A stretch of 64,000 nt of DNA from Nitrosopumilaceae archaeon (GTDB taxonomy: Archaea; Thermoproteota; Nitrososphaeria; Nitrososphaerales; Nitrosopumilaceae): assembly GCA_035631875.1 (NCBI GenBank), contig DASQHX010000011.1:124001-188000 (forward strand), given 5' to 3'. Position numbers and translations under genes: made by a program. The notes below the pieces were generated by a model. The model searched no databases and was not told the DNA's origin. It saw only the letters and a program-made list of their open reading frames with translations. Shown in pieces: positions 16,573 through 25,299 of this stretch. Position 1 is the stretch's first letter, and the number at the start of each line of letters is the position of its first letter.

Positions 16573-16829
16573 GGTGATGCCTGTTTAATTATTTTTTCAG
16601 GCAACTTTGATTGATTTCTTTTTAGAAATTCAATATCTTGATCCTTGTTTCTCAACTCATCAGGCAACATTATTGGAATTTCTTCTATTATAGGATAAAA
16701 TCTAGAACATTTTGAGCAATATATGGCACCTTCTAATACTAACTGTTCTTTTGAATTTGATTCAAAAATTTCTAGAGGAAAGTGTTTGTCTATGGGACAT
16801 GCCAACATTTCCATCATTTTTTTGTTCAT
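16560..16829 (-). CDS. Trm112/UPF0434-type small zinc protein
   Basis: 89 residues. MLACPIDK and IYCSKCSRFYPI supply four Cys-type ligand positions (CPID, CSKC), followed by EEIPIMLPDELR; this is the signature of the Trm112/UPF0434 family. Family members activate methyltransferases or sit in lipid/sugar pathways. Its ends overlap both neighbours by a few bases, so it is translated with the oxidoreductase and the acetyltransferase. Which partner it serves is not visible. Confidence 0.8.
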   Translation of the reverse strand: MNKKMMEMLACPIDKHFPLEIFESNSKEQLVLEGAIYCSKCSRFYPIIEEIPIMLPDELRNKDQDIEFLKRNQSKLPEKIIKQASPWHL

Positions 16830-17761
16830 TTGAGATCTAGATAAATTGGAGTTCCTTTTTGACTAGATAAAAGTGCCGCTTCTGCAACCTTTGTTGTATT
16901 TACTGCATGTTCAGGTTTTACTATTATCTTTTCTTTACCTTCAGATGCAGCAAGAAAATTTTTTATTTCTAAAAGAAGAGGTTCCTCAACTTCTTTTCTT
17001 GGAATTTCTGTACCATGATTAGTTTCAATCTTTATTTCCTGTGAAATAAAATCTGATGATATTATAGCATCACTACACACCGCACTAAATTTTCTTACTC
17101 TTGTTGGAGTTATCCAATTTGAGGCAATAACTGCTACTTTGTTATCCTTGAAACCAAGCATTATGGTTGCAAAATCCTCATGCTCATGTCTTATCTTTCC
17201 TGATCTTGCAAATACAACTTCTGGGGTATCATCAAAAAACCACATTGCTGTATCAATATCATGCACTGAAGTATCATAGATTATTCCTACATCCTTTATG
17301 TGAAGAGGCATTCTATTTTCACGATGGAATTCTAACATTATGAGTTCTCCATATTTTTTTGATTTAACATATTCTTTGACCAAAGCAACTGCTGGATTGA
17401 ATCTTTCAATATACCCACACGTCAAAACTACTTTATTTTTTTCTGCAAGATTTTGAAGTTCTTCTCCCTCATGAGAAAGATATGTCATAGGTTTTTCGAC
17501 AAAAACATTTTTCTTTTGTTCTAATAGCGTTTTTGCAATTTTAAAATGTGTAGAAGTTGGTGTACAAACAAAAGCGCCATCAAATTTTTCTGAATCTAAT
17601 AACATATCTAAAGACGAATAATGATTTACAGAGTATTTTGTTCCAATTTCTTTTGCTTTGGTTGAATCTGCATCACAAACTGCACAAAGTACTCCCAATT
17701 GTGATAGAATTCTTGTATGATTTTTACCCCATCCACCAGTTCCTATCTGAACAATTCTCAA
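16826..17761 (-). CDS. Gfo/Idh/MocA-family sugar oxidoreductase
   Basis: 311 residues. The N-terminal Rossmann fold starts with VQIGTGGWGKNH and has the family motif VEKPMTY (about 92-98), whose Lys is catalytic. GIIYDTSVHDIDTAMWFF (about 157-174) holds the usual H-D-I-D active-site segment. These enzymes oxidise or reduce sugars with NAD(P). With the acetyltransferase downstream it suggests a WbpB-like step making a 3-amino sugar. It is one base from ilvE, forming a reverse-strand operon. Confidence 0.88.
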   Translation of the reverse strand: MRIVQIGTGGWGKNHTRILSQLGVLCAVCDADSTKAKEIGTKYSVNHYSSLDMLLDSEKFDGAFVCTPTSTHFKIAKTLLEQKKNVFVEKPMTYLSHEGEELQNLAEKNKVVLTCGYIERFNPAVALVKEYVKSKKYGELIMLEFHRENRMPLHIKDVGIIYDTSVHDIDTAMWFFDDTPEVVFARSGKIRHEHEDFATIMLGFKDNKVAVIASNWITPTRVRKFSAVCSDAIISSDFISQEIKIETNHGTEIPRKEVEEPLLLEIKNFLAASEGKEKIIVKPEHAVNTTKVAEAALLSSQKGTPIYLDLK

Positions 17762-17762
17762 G

Positions 17763-18689
17763 TTAGTACACCGAAGTTATCCAATTGGAGTATTTTTCAT
17801 TTCTGCCCATGACTATTTCTGAATACGTTGAACGTAATTGTTTTGCTATATTTCCAGCTTTTCCAATTCCAATCTTTTTACCATCAACAGAAATAATAGG
17901 TGTAATTTCTGCAGCAGTACCAGTAAGAAAAATCTCATCTGCTAGATAAAGTTCAGTACGTGTAACTTCTCTTTCTATAACATCGTATCCTAAATCTTGT
18001 GCAATTTTTATTACTGAATCTTTTGTTATTCCTTCAAGTGCAGATGAGCTTGCTGGAGGGGTTATCAGTTTGTTGTTTCTTACAAGAAACACGTTTTCTC
18101 CTGGAGCCTCACTCACATTTCCTAATTGATCCAACATGATTGCTTCATCATATCCACTTCGTTTACATTCTTGTGTGGCCAAAATTGAGTTTAGATAATT
18201 CCCACCCATTTTAGCTAGAGGGGGTGTTGATATGTCATGAATTCGTCTCCAAGAAGATACACCAGCTTTTATTCCATTTTTGTTAAATAAATCGCCAAAA
18301 GGAAACATGATTATAGCTGTATGTGTAGGAGTGTTTTCTGTTACATGCAAGTTTATGCCATATCTACCAACAAAATAAAATGGTCTTATGTAACATGCTT
18401 GTTTTACTGCATTTTTCTTACAGAGATTAATTATTGCACTAGTAATTTCTTTATTTGTAAATTTTAAAGAAATTGAATAAATTCTGCCTGAATTTCTGAA
18501 TCTTTTGATATGATCATCTAGTCTGAATATGTAGAGATTTTTTGAATTCCAATATCCTCTGAGTCCTTCAAATACTGAGGTTCCATAATGTATTGCATGA
18601 GTCATAACAGAAACTTTTGCTTCACTATCTTTCACAAATTTGCCGTCAAACCAAACAAATTCTGGACTAAAAGATTTCATATAAAACAT
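17763..18689 (-). CDS. ilvE: Branched-chain amino acid aminotransferase
   Basis: 308 residues, PLP fold-type IV. The Schiff-base lysine is K160 in PLAKMGGNYLNS. IRPFYFVGRYG and LGNVSEAPGENVFLV, then TGTAAEITPI, are characteristic of IlvE. It transaminates Val, Leu and Ile with 2-oxoglutarate. The first Met may be M1 or M4. It lies upstream of the sugar oxidoreductase with a single-base gap, although the two functions are unrelated. Confidence 0.93.
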   Translation of the reverse strand: MFYMKSFSPEFVWFDGKFVKDSEAKVSVMTHAIHYGTSVFEGLRGYWNSKNLYIFRLDDHIKRFRNSGRIYSISLKFTNKEITSAIINLCKKNAVKQACYIRPFYFVGRYGINLHVTENTPTHTAIIMFPFGDLFNKNGIKAGVSSWRRIHDISTPPLAKMGGNYLNSILATQECKRSGYDEAIMLDQLGNVSEAPGENVFLVRNNKLITPPASSSALEGITKDSVIKIAQDLGYDVIEREVTRTELYLADEIFLTGTAAEITPIISVDGKKIGIGKAGNIAKQLRSTYSEIVMGRNEKYSNWITSVY

Positions 18690-18715
18690 CGAAGCCGTCT
18701 GTAATTAATCTATTT

Positions 18716-19336
18716 CTACCAGAATCCGTTACTTGGGAATTTCATTCCAAGAATTCTATAGGTATAATCTTTGGAGGATGCATATTTTTTTACAATATCC
18801 CAATTCTCTTGAATTATCTTTACGACTTCTGGCGAAACATAGCTTTCCCAATCTGTATCTTTTCCAAGAGCTGCTTCAAACATCTTTTGTTTTACAAAAG
18901 AGGCGGAGGTGGTTTTTCTTGTTCCAACTCTAGGGTTAAGTCCATAAAGTTTTAGCACAAATCCTTCAGCTTTGTCCCCAGTGTAAGTGAAATAATCATC
19001 TATTAAACCTCCTAGAATTTGTTTTTTTATTCTCCAAGAAAATGGAGAAAGAAGTGGCGGCATGTATTTTGCAAAGGGTGCATAAAATGAGTAATTTGAT
19101 AATATGGAAATAGAATTACCAAATACTGATTGAAGCATCTTTTTTCGTAATTCAAATATAAATGGAAAACTTCTACTATTGATCTCTTTGTCTTTATTGA
19201 TAAATATTACAGGCATGACTCGAACTTCATTTTTTTCTTTTAATTCTTCAATTATCTCTACATGTGCTTTTGTAACAGGATTCAGATGAGCTAGGTAAAT
19301 TGCAATAGTCAATATACTTCTTACAAATATTGTCAT
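18716..19336 (-). CDS. Cytidylyl/nicotinamide-nucleotide transferase-like protein
   Basis: 206 residues. The N-terminus IAIYLAHLNPVTKAHVEII carries the (H/T)xxH nucleotidyltransferase signature (TKAH, with A in place of the usual G). A basic segment SRSFPFIFELRKKM follows. A later RVGTRKTTSASFVKQKMF (about 135-152) could be the nucleotide-binding ISSTxIR counterpart. Such enzymes transfer AMP or CMP to a phosphate-bearing acceptor; the acceptor here is unknown. No close partner gene except ilvE on the same strand, 27 bp downstream. Confidence 0.55.
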   Translation of the reverse strand: MTIFVRSILTIAIYLAHLNPVTKAHVEIIEELKEKNEVRVMPVIFINKDKEINSRSFPFIFELRKKMLQSVFGNSISILSNYSFYAPFAKYMPPLLSPFSWRIKKQILGGLIDDYFTYTGDKAEGFVLKLYGLNPRVGTRKTTSASFVKQKMFEAALGKDTDWESYVSPEVVKIIQENWDIVKKYASSKDYTYRILGMKFPSNGFW

Positions 19337-19434
19337 ATTTCAATGCTGATACAATTTTACAAAATGACAAATACGTTAATGAATTGTATTTGAAACTTTA
19401 CTAGAAAAATAACTTACTCTAATTTCTCAATAAA

Positions 19435-19509
<75 letters not shown>

Positions 19510-19560
19510 GTAGACCCGCCAATAATATTCAATATTATCTTTTCAATAGAAGTTTTTGAT

Positions 19561-20400
19561 TTAACCGTATGACTCGTACTTTATTTCAAAGCTTTTGTCT
19601 GGTCTCTTATTTCTTTCAGTTACAAAACCCTTTGGTGTGAGAACATCCATGCATCCGTCTATAGTTCCTTGCCACCCGCAAATGAAAAAGACTGTATTAT
19701 CAGCGGTGATTTTTTCACCTACGAGCTTCTCAAGAGGAGATGGCTCTCCATCTTTTGATTGCAAGAATGTTTCTACTCTTCCTTTTTGCCCATTCCATGA
19801 TCTGTTAAACCATTCTTGTGGTCTGCTTATTGATGCTCTGTATCTGAAATTCCATTTATTTTTACCTCTATCAAGACTTTCTTCTTCCATCTTTGTCAAA
19901 AGATCTCTGTAACCTAGTTCATCAACATAGCTTGCTCCATGTAGCACTACAATCTCTCTATTGCTTCCAGTATCATGTAGATGTTGAGCATAACTCACAA
20001 AAGGTGCAAGTCCAGTTCCTCCACCCAAACAAACTATTCTTCTATTGTCTGGTTCGCCATTTGGTTTTTTCTCCTCAATTGTAAAAGCACCAGTAGGTTT
20101 TACCCAAATTATTTCATCTCCCTCCTTTGCACTAAATAGTTGTGTAGTAAGACGTCCTGGAAGGGGTTTTCTTACCCATCTGATGTATAACTCCACATAT
20201 TTTCTATTTTCAGGATGGGATGCAATTGAATATGCCCTTCTTATAATTTTATTTTCACTTGGAACATGTGCTCCTAATGTTATGAATTGACCAGATTTGT
20301 ATTGTGGTACCTCTCCTTCTTTTGGTACTATTCTAAAAACTGCCAGATCTTCTTTTTGAATTTGGACATAAGTAATAACTGCTTTATTATCTACAACCAC
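19561..20400 (-). CDS. Ferredoxin-NADP reductase-family flavoprotein
   Basis: 279 residues from GTG 20400. FAD binding is shown by RRAYSIAS (about 54-61), and the NAD(P) site by CLGGGTGLAPFVSYA (about 125-139). A C-terminal FFICGWQGTIDGCMDVL segment fits the family's C-G-x-x-x-M motif. It moves electrons between NAD(P)H and a ferredoxin or similar carrier, and is soluble. Single gene between two tRNAs. The partner protein is not identified in the window. Confidence 0.88.
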   Translation of the reverse strand: MVVDNKAVITYVQIQKEDLAVFRIVPKEGEVPQYKSGQFITLGAHVPSENKIIRRAYSIASHPENRKYVELYIRWVRKPLPGRLTTQLFSAKEGDEIIWVKPTGAFTIEEKKPNGEPDNRRIVCLGGGTGLAPFVSYAQHLHDTGSNREIVVLHGASYVDELGYRDLLTKMEEESLDRGKNKWNFRYRASISRPQEWFNRSWNGQKGRVETFLQSKDGEPSPLEKLVGEKITADNTVFFICGWQGTIDGCMDVLTPKGFVTERNKRPDKSFEIKYESYG

Positions 20401-20534
20401 GCGAAAAGTTCTGTATTTGATAGTTAAATATCTTATGTTGATTTGGTTGAGCTAATTTCTTGAACCATCTAAACGTTAATAACCTCACAAAAAAAGTTAA
20501 TGCAAATCAGAATGCCACTCTGATTGTAAAAGTT

Positions 20535-20608
20535 GGGCCGGTCGTCTAGCCCAGTAGGATACGCCCTTGGCATGGGTGAGATCGTGGGTTCAAATCCCAC
20601 CCGGTCCA
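20535..20608 (+). tRNA. tRNA-Ala (GGC)
   Basis: Acceptor GGGCCGG/CCGGTCC contains the G3-U70 wobble pair that marks alanine tRNAs. D stem GTCT/GGAT, anticodon stem CGCCC/GGGTG with loop TTGGCAT (anticodon GGC), T arm GTGGG-TTCAAAT-CCCAC, discriminator A. CCA is not encoded; no intron. Confidence 0.95.
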
Positions 20609-20797
20609 CTTTTTTAATAATTTAACGTAAACAATCATCTCATCTGGTAGTTATATTCCTGCGGAAAAATTTCAGTGGACAAAAATTTCTTCTAATTTAT
20701 TTTCAGAATCAAAGGATAATGATAGGTAATTATTTTTTATAAAAACTAGAATGAATAACTAAAATTTACTAAACAACTGTTTGAAGACTGCCTCTAA

Positions 20798-21205
20798 TCA
20801 TGTTACTGTTATGGGAAATGAAGATTTTGGGGCTAACGCATCAATGTCTCGTAAGTTATCCCATACAAAAGTCTCAATTTTATAATTTCCTGCAGAGTGA
20901 GGTGTCCATGAAAGTGCGGCTGTTAATGTTTGATTTTTTTCAAAAGATCCTGTTGCAAAATTTAGATCTATTATAGCTCCATTAGAATCAATTATTTGTA
21001 CAATATATGCCCAGTTGATATTTTTGTCACTGATGTTTTTAAGTGAGGTTTGCAAACTAAGCTGTTGATCTACTACTGGTGATTTGATATCTTCTCCTAA
21101 CGAATTGACTATCTTAAAATCAGATGTAGAAACTTCGCCGTATCCATAGACGGAACCAAATCCGATCATAAAAAAAGACAGAAAAAAAGGTATAGTAAAA
21201 TTCAT
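20798..21205 (-). CDS. Secreted Ig-like (CARDB-type) small protein
   Basis: 135 residues. A signal peptide (about 1-20, ending VYGYG) precedes a single beta-sandwich with SPVVDQQLSLQTSLKNISDKNIN and LTAALSWTPHSAGNYKIETFVWD (landmarks SLQTSLKN and SWTPHSAGNY). This is the layout of CARDB or similar Ig-like extracellular domains, widely used in thaumarchaeal envelopes. Function unknown. It is divergent from alba across about 55 bp. Confidence 0.65.
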   Translation of the reverse strand: MNFTIPFFLSFFMIGFGSVYGYGEVSTSDFKIVNSLGEDIKSPVVDQQLSLQTSLKNISDKNINWAYIVQIIDSNGAIIDLNFATGSFEKNQTLTAALSWTPHSAGNYKIETFVWDNLRDIDALAPKSSFPITVT

Positions 21206-21259
21206 CGAATCACGTGTTTCATTCTTAGATTTAAATTATCCTAACATGTAGAATGCCAC

Positions 21260-21544
21260 ATGTCCGAGTCTAGAGAGACAATCTACATAGGCAAAAAACC
21301 ACTGATGGCGTATGTAACTTCTACGCTAATTCAGTTGGCAAACCAACCAAAAATATCTATCAAGGCAAGAGGACTCAGTATTGGGCGAGCTGTTGACGTT
21401 GCACAAATAATTGCACGTAAAACAGAAAATGCTGGGTATTCTATTGGAAACATCACAATCGGCTCAGAAATGCTAAAATCAACAGACGGGCGAGACAGGA
21501 ATGTTTCTACTATAGAAATCGAAGTAAAAAGAAACAATACTTAG
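21260..21544 (+). CDS. albA: Chromatin protein Alba
   Basis: 94 residues. IYIGKKPLMAYVTS (about 8-21), IKARGLSIGRAVDVAQII (about 34-51) and the C-terminal TIEIEVKR match Alba; the conserved Lys in the loop GKKPL contacts DNA. Alba is a dimeric, abundant nucleic-acid-binding protein of archaeal chromatin. Another ATG at 21253 is out of frame. Single-gene unit. Confidence 0.95.
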   Translation: MSESRETIYIGKKPLMAYVTSTLIQLANQPKISIKARGLSIGRAVDVAQIIARKTENAGYSIGNITIGSEMLKSTDGRDRNVSTIEIEVKRNNT

Positions 21545-21582
21545 ATAACTTGACTTGGAGGATTTTTCTCCTTTTTGTTATT

Positions 21583-22446
21583 TTATATTTTTGATACGTA
21601 ATTCCTTTCCATTTTCTTGAATTTTGTAAGGTCTACAATCTCATTAAACTGATCAAAATTGACAACATTTTTCTTTAATCTAGATGTGGTTCCTGATCTT
21701 CTAAGTTCATGTAATATTTTCATAGATGCAAAAGCATTTGCAAAAAGAACTGAGAGCGGATATAGAATAAGCTTAAACCCCATCTTGTGTAATACTTCAG
21801 AAGAAATTAGAGGTGTTGCACCTCCTTCTATCATGTTTGCAACTAGAGGAGCTTTAATTGATCTTCCAATTTTTTTCATCTCCTCAATAGATTTTGGGGC
21901 TTCTATGAAAATTGCATCAGCTCCAATTTTTTTATACTGAAGTCCACGTTCAATTGCAGCATCCAATCCTTCTGGTGCTCTTGCATCAGTTCTTGCTACT
22001 ATGATGAAGTCTTTACTTTTTCTTGCATCTAACGCAGCCTGTAATTTCTGAGAATATTCTTCCTTTGGAATGACTTCTTTTCCTGACATATGCCCACATC
22101 TTTTTGGCCATTTTTGATCCTCAAGAAAAATCCCTGCTGCTCCTACTGCTTCTAACTCAGTTACTAGCTTCCATACACTAAGCGGATTTCCGTAACCAGT
22201 ATCTGCATCCACAATTACAGGAACAGATACTGCCCTACAAATCCTACGTGCATTCTCTGTTGTTTCTGTTGCTCCAATAAACCCATAATCCGGTAGTCCA
22301 AGTAAAGTTGCAGATGTTCCATAACCTGTTTGGAACATGGCTTCAAAACCAGCCTTTTGAGCAATTTTTGCTCCTATTGCATCATAGACGCCTGGAACCA
22401 CAAGAGGTTTTGAATTATCAAAAAGTAATTTTCGAAGATTTGGCAA
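21583..22446 (-). CDS. Isocitrate lyase/PEP mutase-family enzyme
   Basis: 287 residues. VDADTGYGNPLSV (about 84-96) binds Mg2+, the catalytic loop KRCGHMSGKEVI (about 119-130) carries the active Cys, and VARTDARAPEGLDAAIERG (about 149-167) completes the site. These fit the 2-methylisocitrate lyase/oxaloacetate decarboxylase branch. The substrate cannot be decided: C-C lyase on a 2-methylisocitrate- or isocitrate-like acid is most likely. No propionate-cycle partners are adjacent. A PadR regulator lies just upstream on the same strand and may control it. Confidence 0.82.
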   Translation of the reverse strand: MPNLRKLLFDNSKPLVVPGVYDAIGAKIAQKAGFEAMFQTGYGTSATLLGLPDYGFIGATETTENARRICRAVSVPVIVDADTGYGNPLSVWKLVTELEAVGAAGIFLEDQKWPKRCGHMSGKEVIPKEEYSQKLQAALDARKSKDFIIVARTDARAPEGLDAAIERGLQYKKIGADAIFIEAPKSIEEMKKIGRSIKAPLVANMIEGGATPLISSEVLHKMGFKLILYPLSVLFANAFASMKILHELRRSGTTSRLKKNVVNFDQFNEIVDLTKFKKMERNYVSKI

Positions 22447-22479
22447 TCGTTGATATTGATATTTACAATTATTTATGGC

Positions 22480-22986
22480 TTAACTGACTTTGATTTCCTT
22501 ACCGCGTCTTTTTTCAGCTGTTTCTATTTTTTGAAGTTCAGATTCCAGAAACTTCTTGTATTTTCCAGTTTCTTCTTTTGTCATATTTGATATATTGGAA
22601 CTAAGCGAATTTCCTATACTTGTTACACGTTCTAAAAGATCCATGGCTACAAATTTGCCTACGTTACCTATCCTGAACATTACATCCATTTGGTTTTTTA
22701 CAATTTTATTCAGGGTTTCAAGATCATCTGCAATCAATCTGCCCTTTTTGGTTATCTGATATTTCCCATCTTTTGCCTCCTCAATTAAATTCTCATCTAA
22801 AAGTCTACCAAGTAGAGGATAAATTAGACCAGGTGAAGGTTTCCATCTGCCGCCACTTTGTGTTGTTGCATTGTCTATGATCTCTTTACCAGTACTTGGA
22901 TTTTTTTCTAGTACTTCGAGTATGAAATACCTAGAAAATCCTCTTGGGACTGAACTGCCAACTCGTTGCACCCATTGTGAGATCAT
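22480..22986 (-). CDS. PadR-family transcription regulator
   Basis: About 168 residues from ATG 22986. This start is chosen over the GTG at 23001 because a TATA box at 23006-23016 places transcription start at about 22986 (leaderless). The winged helix runs through GFSRYFILEVLEKNPSTGKEII (landmarks FILEVLEKN), then GGRWKPSPGLIYPLLGRLLDENLI (landmarks SPGLIYPLLGRL), then the wing KDGKYQITKKG; SPGLIYPLL is a PadR hallmark. The C-terminal helical part should dimerise. A perfect 16-bp palindrome at its own start suggests autorepression. Confidence 0.88.
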   Translation of the reverse strand: MISQWVQRVGSSVPRGFSRYFILEVLEKNPSTGKEIIDNATTQSGGRWKPSPGLIYPLLGRLLDENLIEEAKDGKYQITKKGRLIADDLETLNKIVKNQMDVMFRIGNVGKFVAMDLLERVTSIGNSLSSNISNMTKEETGKYKKFLESELQKIETAEKRRGKEIKVS

Positions 22987-22988
22987 CA

Positions 22989-23004
22989 CTAGTGATATCA
23001 CTAG
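22989..23004. promoter_or_regulatory. Palindromic operator at the PadR promoter
   Basis: CTAGTGATATCACTAG is a perfect 16-bp palindrome. It overlaps a second one, ATCACTAGTGAT (22985-22996). Both lie between the TATA box (23006-23016) and the expected RNA start (22986), where a bound protein would block transcription. The likely binder is the PadR protein itself. Confidence 0.65.
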
Positions 23005-23031
23005 CGATATATATTAATGATTCGAAATAAA

Positions 23032-23068
23032 GTTCTGCTGCGAAAATCAGCCTTTCACGCAGCAGAAC
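23032..23068. repeat. Inverted repeat between padR and sdhA
   Basis: Perfect 11-bp arms GTTCTGCTGCG (23032-23042) and CGCAGCAGAAC (23058-23068), with a 15-base loop, are flanked on both sides by CGAAATAAA. It lies between the divergent PadR gene and sdhA, so it may be a regulator site for one of them. Confidence 0.55.
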
Positions 23069-23136
23069 TCGAAATAAAATTGCACAAATTCTTCACAAGA
23101 CATATTTATCTAATTTGAAAAGGAAGATGTCTAAAC

Positions 23137-24846
23137 ATGGTTGATACGATTGAACATGATCTGCTAATTGTTGGTTCTGGTCTTGCAGGTCTAAGAGCTG
23201 CAATTCAAGCTGCAAAAACTAGCTCAAATATCAAGATTGCAGTAATTTCAAAATTACAAGTAATGCGTTCACATTCTGTTTCTGCAGAAGGTGGAACAGC
23301 TGCTGTACTTTTTCCAGAGGAAGGAGATAGCATAGAATCACATGTCTATGATACTGTAAAAGGAAGTGATTTTCTTGGAGACCAAGACGTAATTGAAAAA
23401 TTAGTAGATGAAATGCCTTCTGAAATATATCAACTAGAACATTGGGGAATGCCTTGGTCAAGAAGAGAAGATGGAAAAATTGGTCAAAGAAATTTTGGTG
23501 GTTATAGTTATCCACGTGCAACATTTGCTCAAGATAAAGTGGGATTTTATGAAATGCAAACTCTGTATGACACATGTCAGAAATTTGACAATATTGAATT
23601 TTACAATGAATGGTTTACTACCTCAGTAATACATGATGGACAAAAGTTTTGTGGCATTACGGCCATTGAGCTTTCTTCTGGAACATTTTATACAATAAAA
23701 GGTAAAGCGCTGATTATAGCAACAGGTGGAGCCGGGAGACTTTACAGCTATTCTACATACTCTCTCTCTTCAACCCCTGATGGTCTTGATATGGCATATC
23801 GAGCTGGCATGGCATTAAAAGACATGGAATTTGTTCAATTCCACCCTACAGGAATATTACCATCAGGAATTCTCATTACTGAAGGTGCACGCGGCGAAGG
23901 AGGATATCTTTTAAATAAAGATGGAGATAGATTTATGAAAAAATATGCACCTAGCAAATTAGAGCTTGCATCACGAGATGTAGTGTCTCGTGCTATGATG
24001 ACAGAAATAAATGAAGGTCGTGGTTTTAAGCACGAAACAGGTGTAGATTGCCTAAAGCTGGACCTGCGACATCTTGGTAATGAGCTAATAATAAAAAAAT
24101 TACCAGCAATTAGAGAAATTTCACTAAAGTTTTCAGGTATAGATCCAGCTAAGGAGCCTATTGATGTAAGACCTGTATCTCATTATATGATGGGTGGTAT
24201 TCATACCGACATAGATGGTGCAACAGAAATTCAAGGAATCTGGGCTGCTGGTGAAGCTGCATGTAATAGTGTACATGGTGCAAATAGATTAGGCGCAAAT
24301 TCCACAGCTGAGTGTCTTGTATGGGGAAAAATAACTGGTGATCTTGCAGCAAAATATGTTTTAGAAGCTAAATCTCCACAATTTCCATTACATCTTGTAT
24401 CTGCAGAAGAAAAAAGAATCTATGATGGAATATTTCGTGGTAGTGGTAGTGTGAATCCTTACGAAATAAGACAAGATCTAACTGACATGATGAATGAAAA
24501 AGCATATGTCTTTAGAAATGAAAACGATTTGGTAGATGGTTTGAAAAAACTGCGTGAACTAAAACAAAAAACATGGAAACATGTAGACGATAAGGCTAAA
24601 GAATATAATACAAACTTTTCAAACGTTATGGAATTAGATTCTATGTTTCGTGTTGCCGAAGTTATTCTTGTTGGGGCAATAACAAGAAAAGAATCAAGAG
24701 GTGCACATGCAAGAACTGATTATCCTGATAGAGATGACAAGAACTTTTTACATCATACACTAGTATACTATGATACAAAAGAACCTATTATCAAAAAACA
24801 TCCTGTCACTATTACTAAATACAAGCCAGTGGAGAGAAAATACTGA
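23137..24846 (+). CDS. sdhA: Succinate dehydrogenase flavoprotein subunit
   Basis: 569 residues. FAD-binding IVGSGLAGLRAA (about 10-21), and the covalent-FAD His in MRSHSVSAEGGTAAV (about 44-58). HPTGILPSG and EGARGEGGYL (about 234-255) are the substrate site. It oxidises succinate to fumarate and passes electrons to SdhB. First of a four-gene operon sdhACDB; it overlaps sdhC by one base. A TATA-like TATTTATC at about 23103 gives a very short leader. Confidence 0.96.
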   Translation: MVDTIEHDLLIVGSGLAGLRAAIQAAKTSSNIKIAVISKLQVMRSHSVSAEGGTAAVLFPEEGDSIESHVYDTVKGSDFLGDQDVIEKLVDEMPSEIYQLEHWGMPWSRREDGKIGQRNFGGYSYPRATFAQDKVGFYEMQTLYDTCQKFDNIEFYNEWFTTSVIHDGQKFCGITAIELSSGTFYTIKGKALIIATGGAGRLYSYSTYSLSSTPDGLDMAYRAGMALKDMEFVQFHPTGILPSGILITEGARGEGGYLLNKDGDRFMKKYAPSKLELASRDVVSRAMMTEINEGRGFKHETGVDCLKLDLRHLGNELIIKKLPAIREISLKFSGIDPAKEPIDVRPVSHYMMGGIHTDIDGATEIQGIWAAGEAACNSVHGANRLGANSTAECLVWGKITGDLAAKYVLEAKSPQFPLHLVSAEEKRIYDGIFRGSGSVNPYEIRQDLTDMMNEKAYVFRNENDLVDGLKKLRELKQKTWKHVDDKAKEYNTNFSNVMELDSMFRVAEVILVGAITRKESRGAHARTDYPDRDDKNFLHHTLVYYDTKEPIIKKHPVTITKYKPVERKY

Positions 24847-25298
24847 TGGCAGAAAGAATGTCAAATAGAGAAGGTTTGAGAGGAATGGCAAATCCATCTC
24901 GTTATGGATTAGAGCGAGTTGCTTATTGGTTACAGCGATTAAGTGGATTAGGATTACTTGCATATTTGATAGGGCATATTTATGAAACAAGCTCCATAGT
25001 CAACGGTAAAGTGGCATGGGATAAAATGTTGGAATTAACTCAGACTACGCAAGGACATCTTATACTTACTTTGGTAATTGGAATGTGTGTATTTCATACT
25101 GCAAATGGAATCAGGGTTATGTTAGGACATGGTGGAGTTGGAGTTGGAAAACCCGGTCAACCTGAATACCCATATGATAAATCACAAAGGTCTGCTACAG
25201 GTAGCCTGAATTACAAACAAAGACTTTGTATCTGGGTTTCAATTGCACTTGCAGCTCTTGCAATGATGTACGGCATGGCAGTTTTATTTGGTGATTAA
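24846..25298 (+). CDS. sdhC: Succinate dehydrogenase membrane subunit C
   Basis: 150 residues with three transmembrane helices. RYGLERVAYWLQRLSGLGLLAYLIGHIYE (landmarks RLSGLGLLAYLIGH) and VFHTANGIRVMLGH carry the conserved Ser, Arg and His positions for quinone and haem in type C subunits. With SdhD it anchors the complex in the membrane. It shares one base with sdhA (TGATG) and is one base from sdhD. Haem content is not certain from the sequence. Confidence 0.85.
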   Translation: MAERMSNREGLRGMANPSRYGLERVAYWLQRLSGLGLLAYLIGHIYETSSIVNGKVAWDKMLELTQTTQGHLILTLVIGMCVFHTANGIRVMLGHGGVGVGKPGQPEYPYDKSQRSATGSLNYKQRLCIWVSIALAALAMMYGMAVLFGD

Positions 25299-25299
25299 A

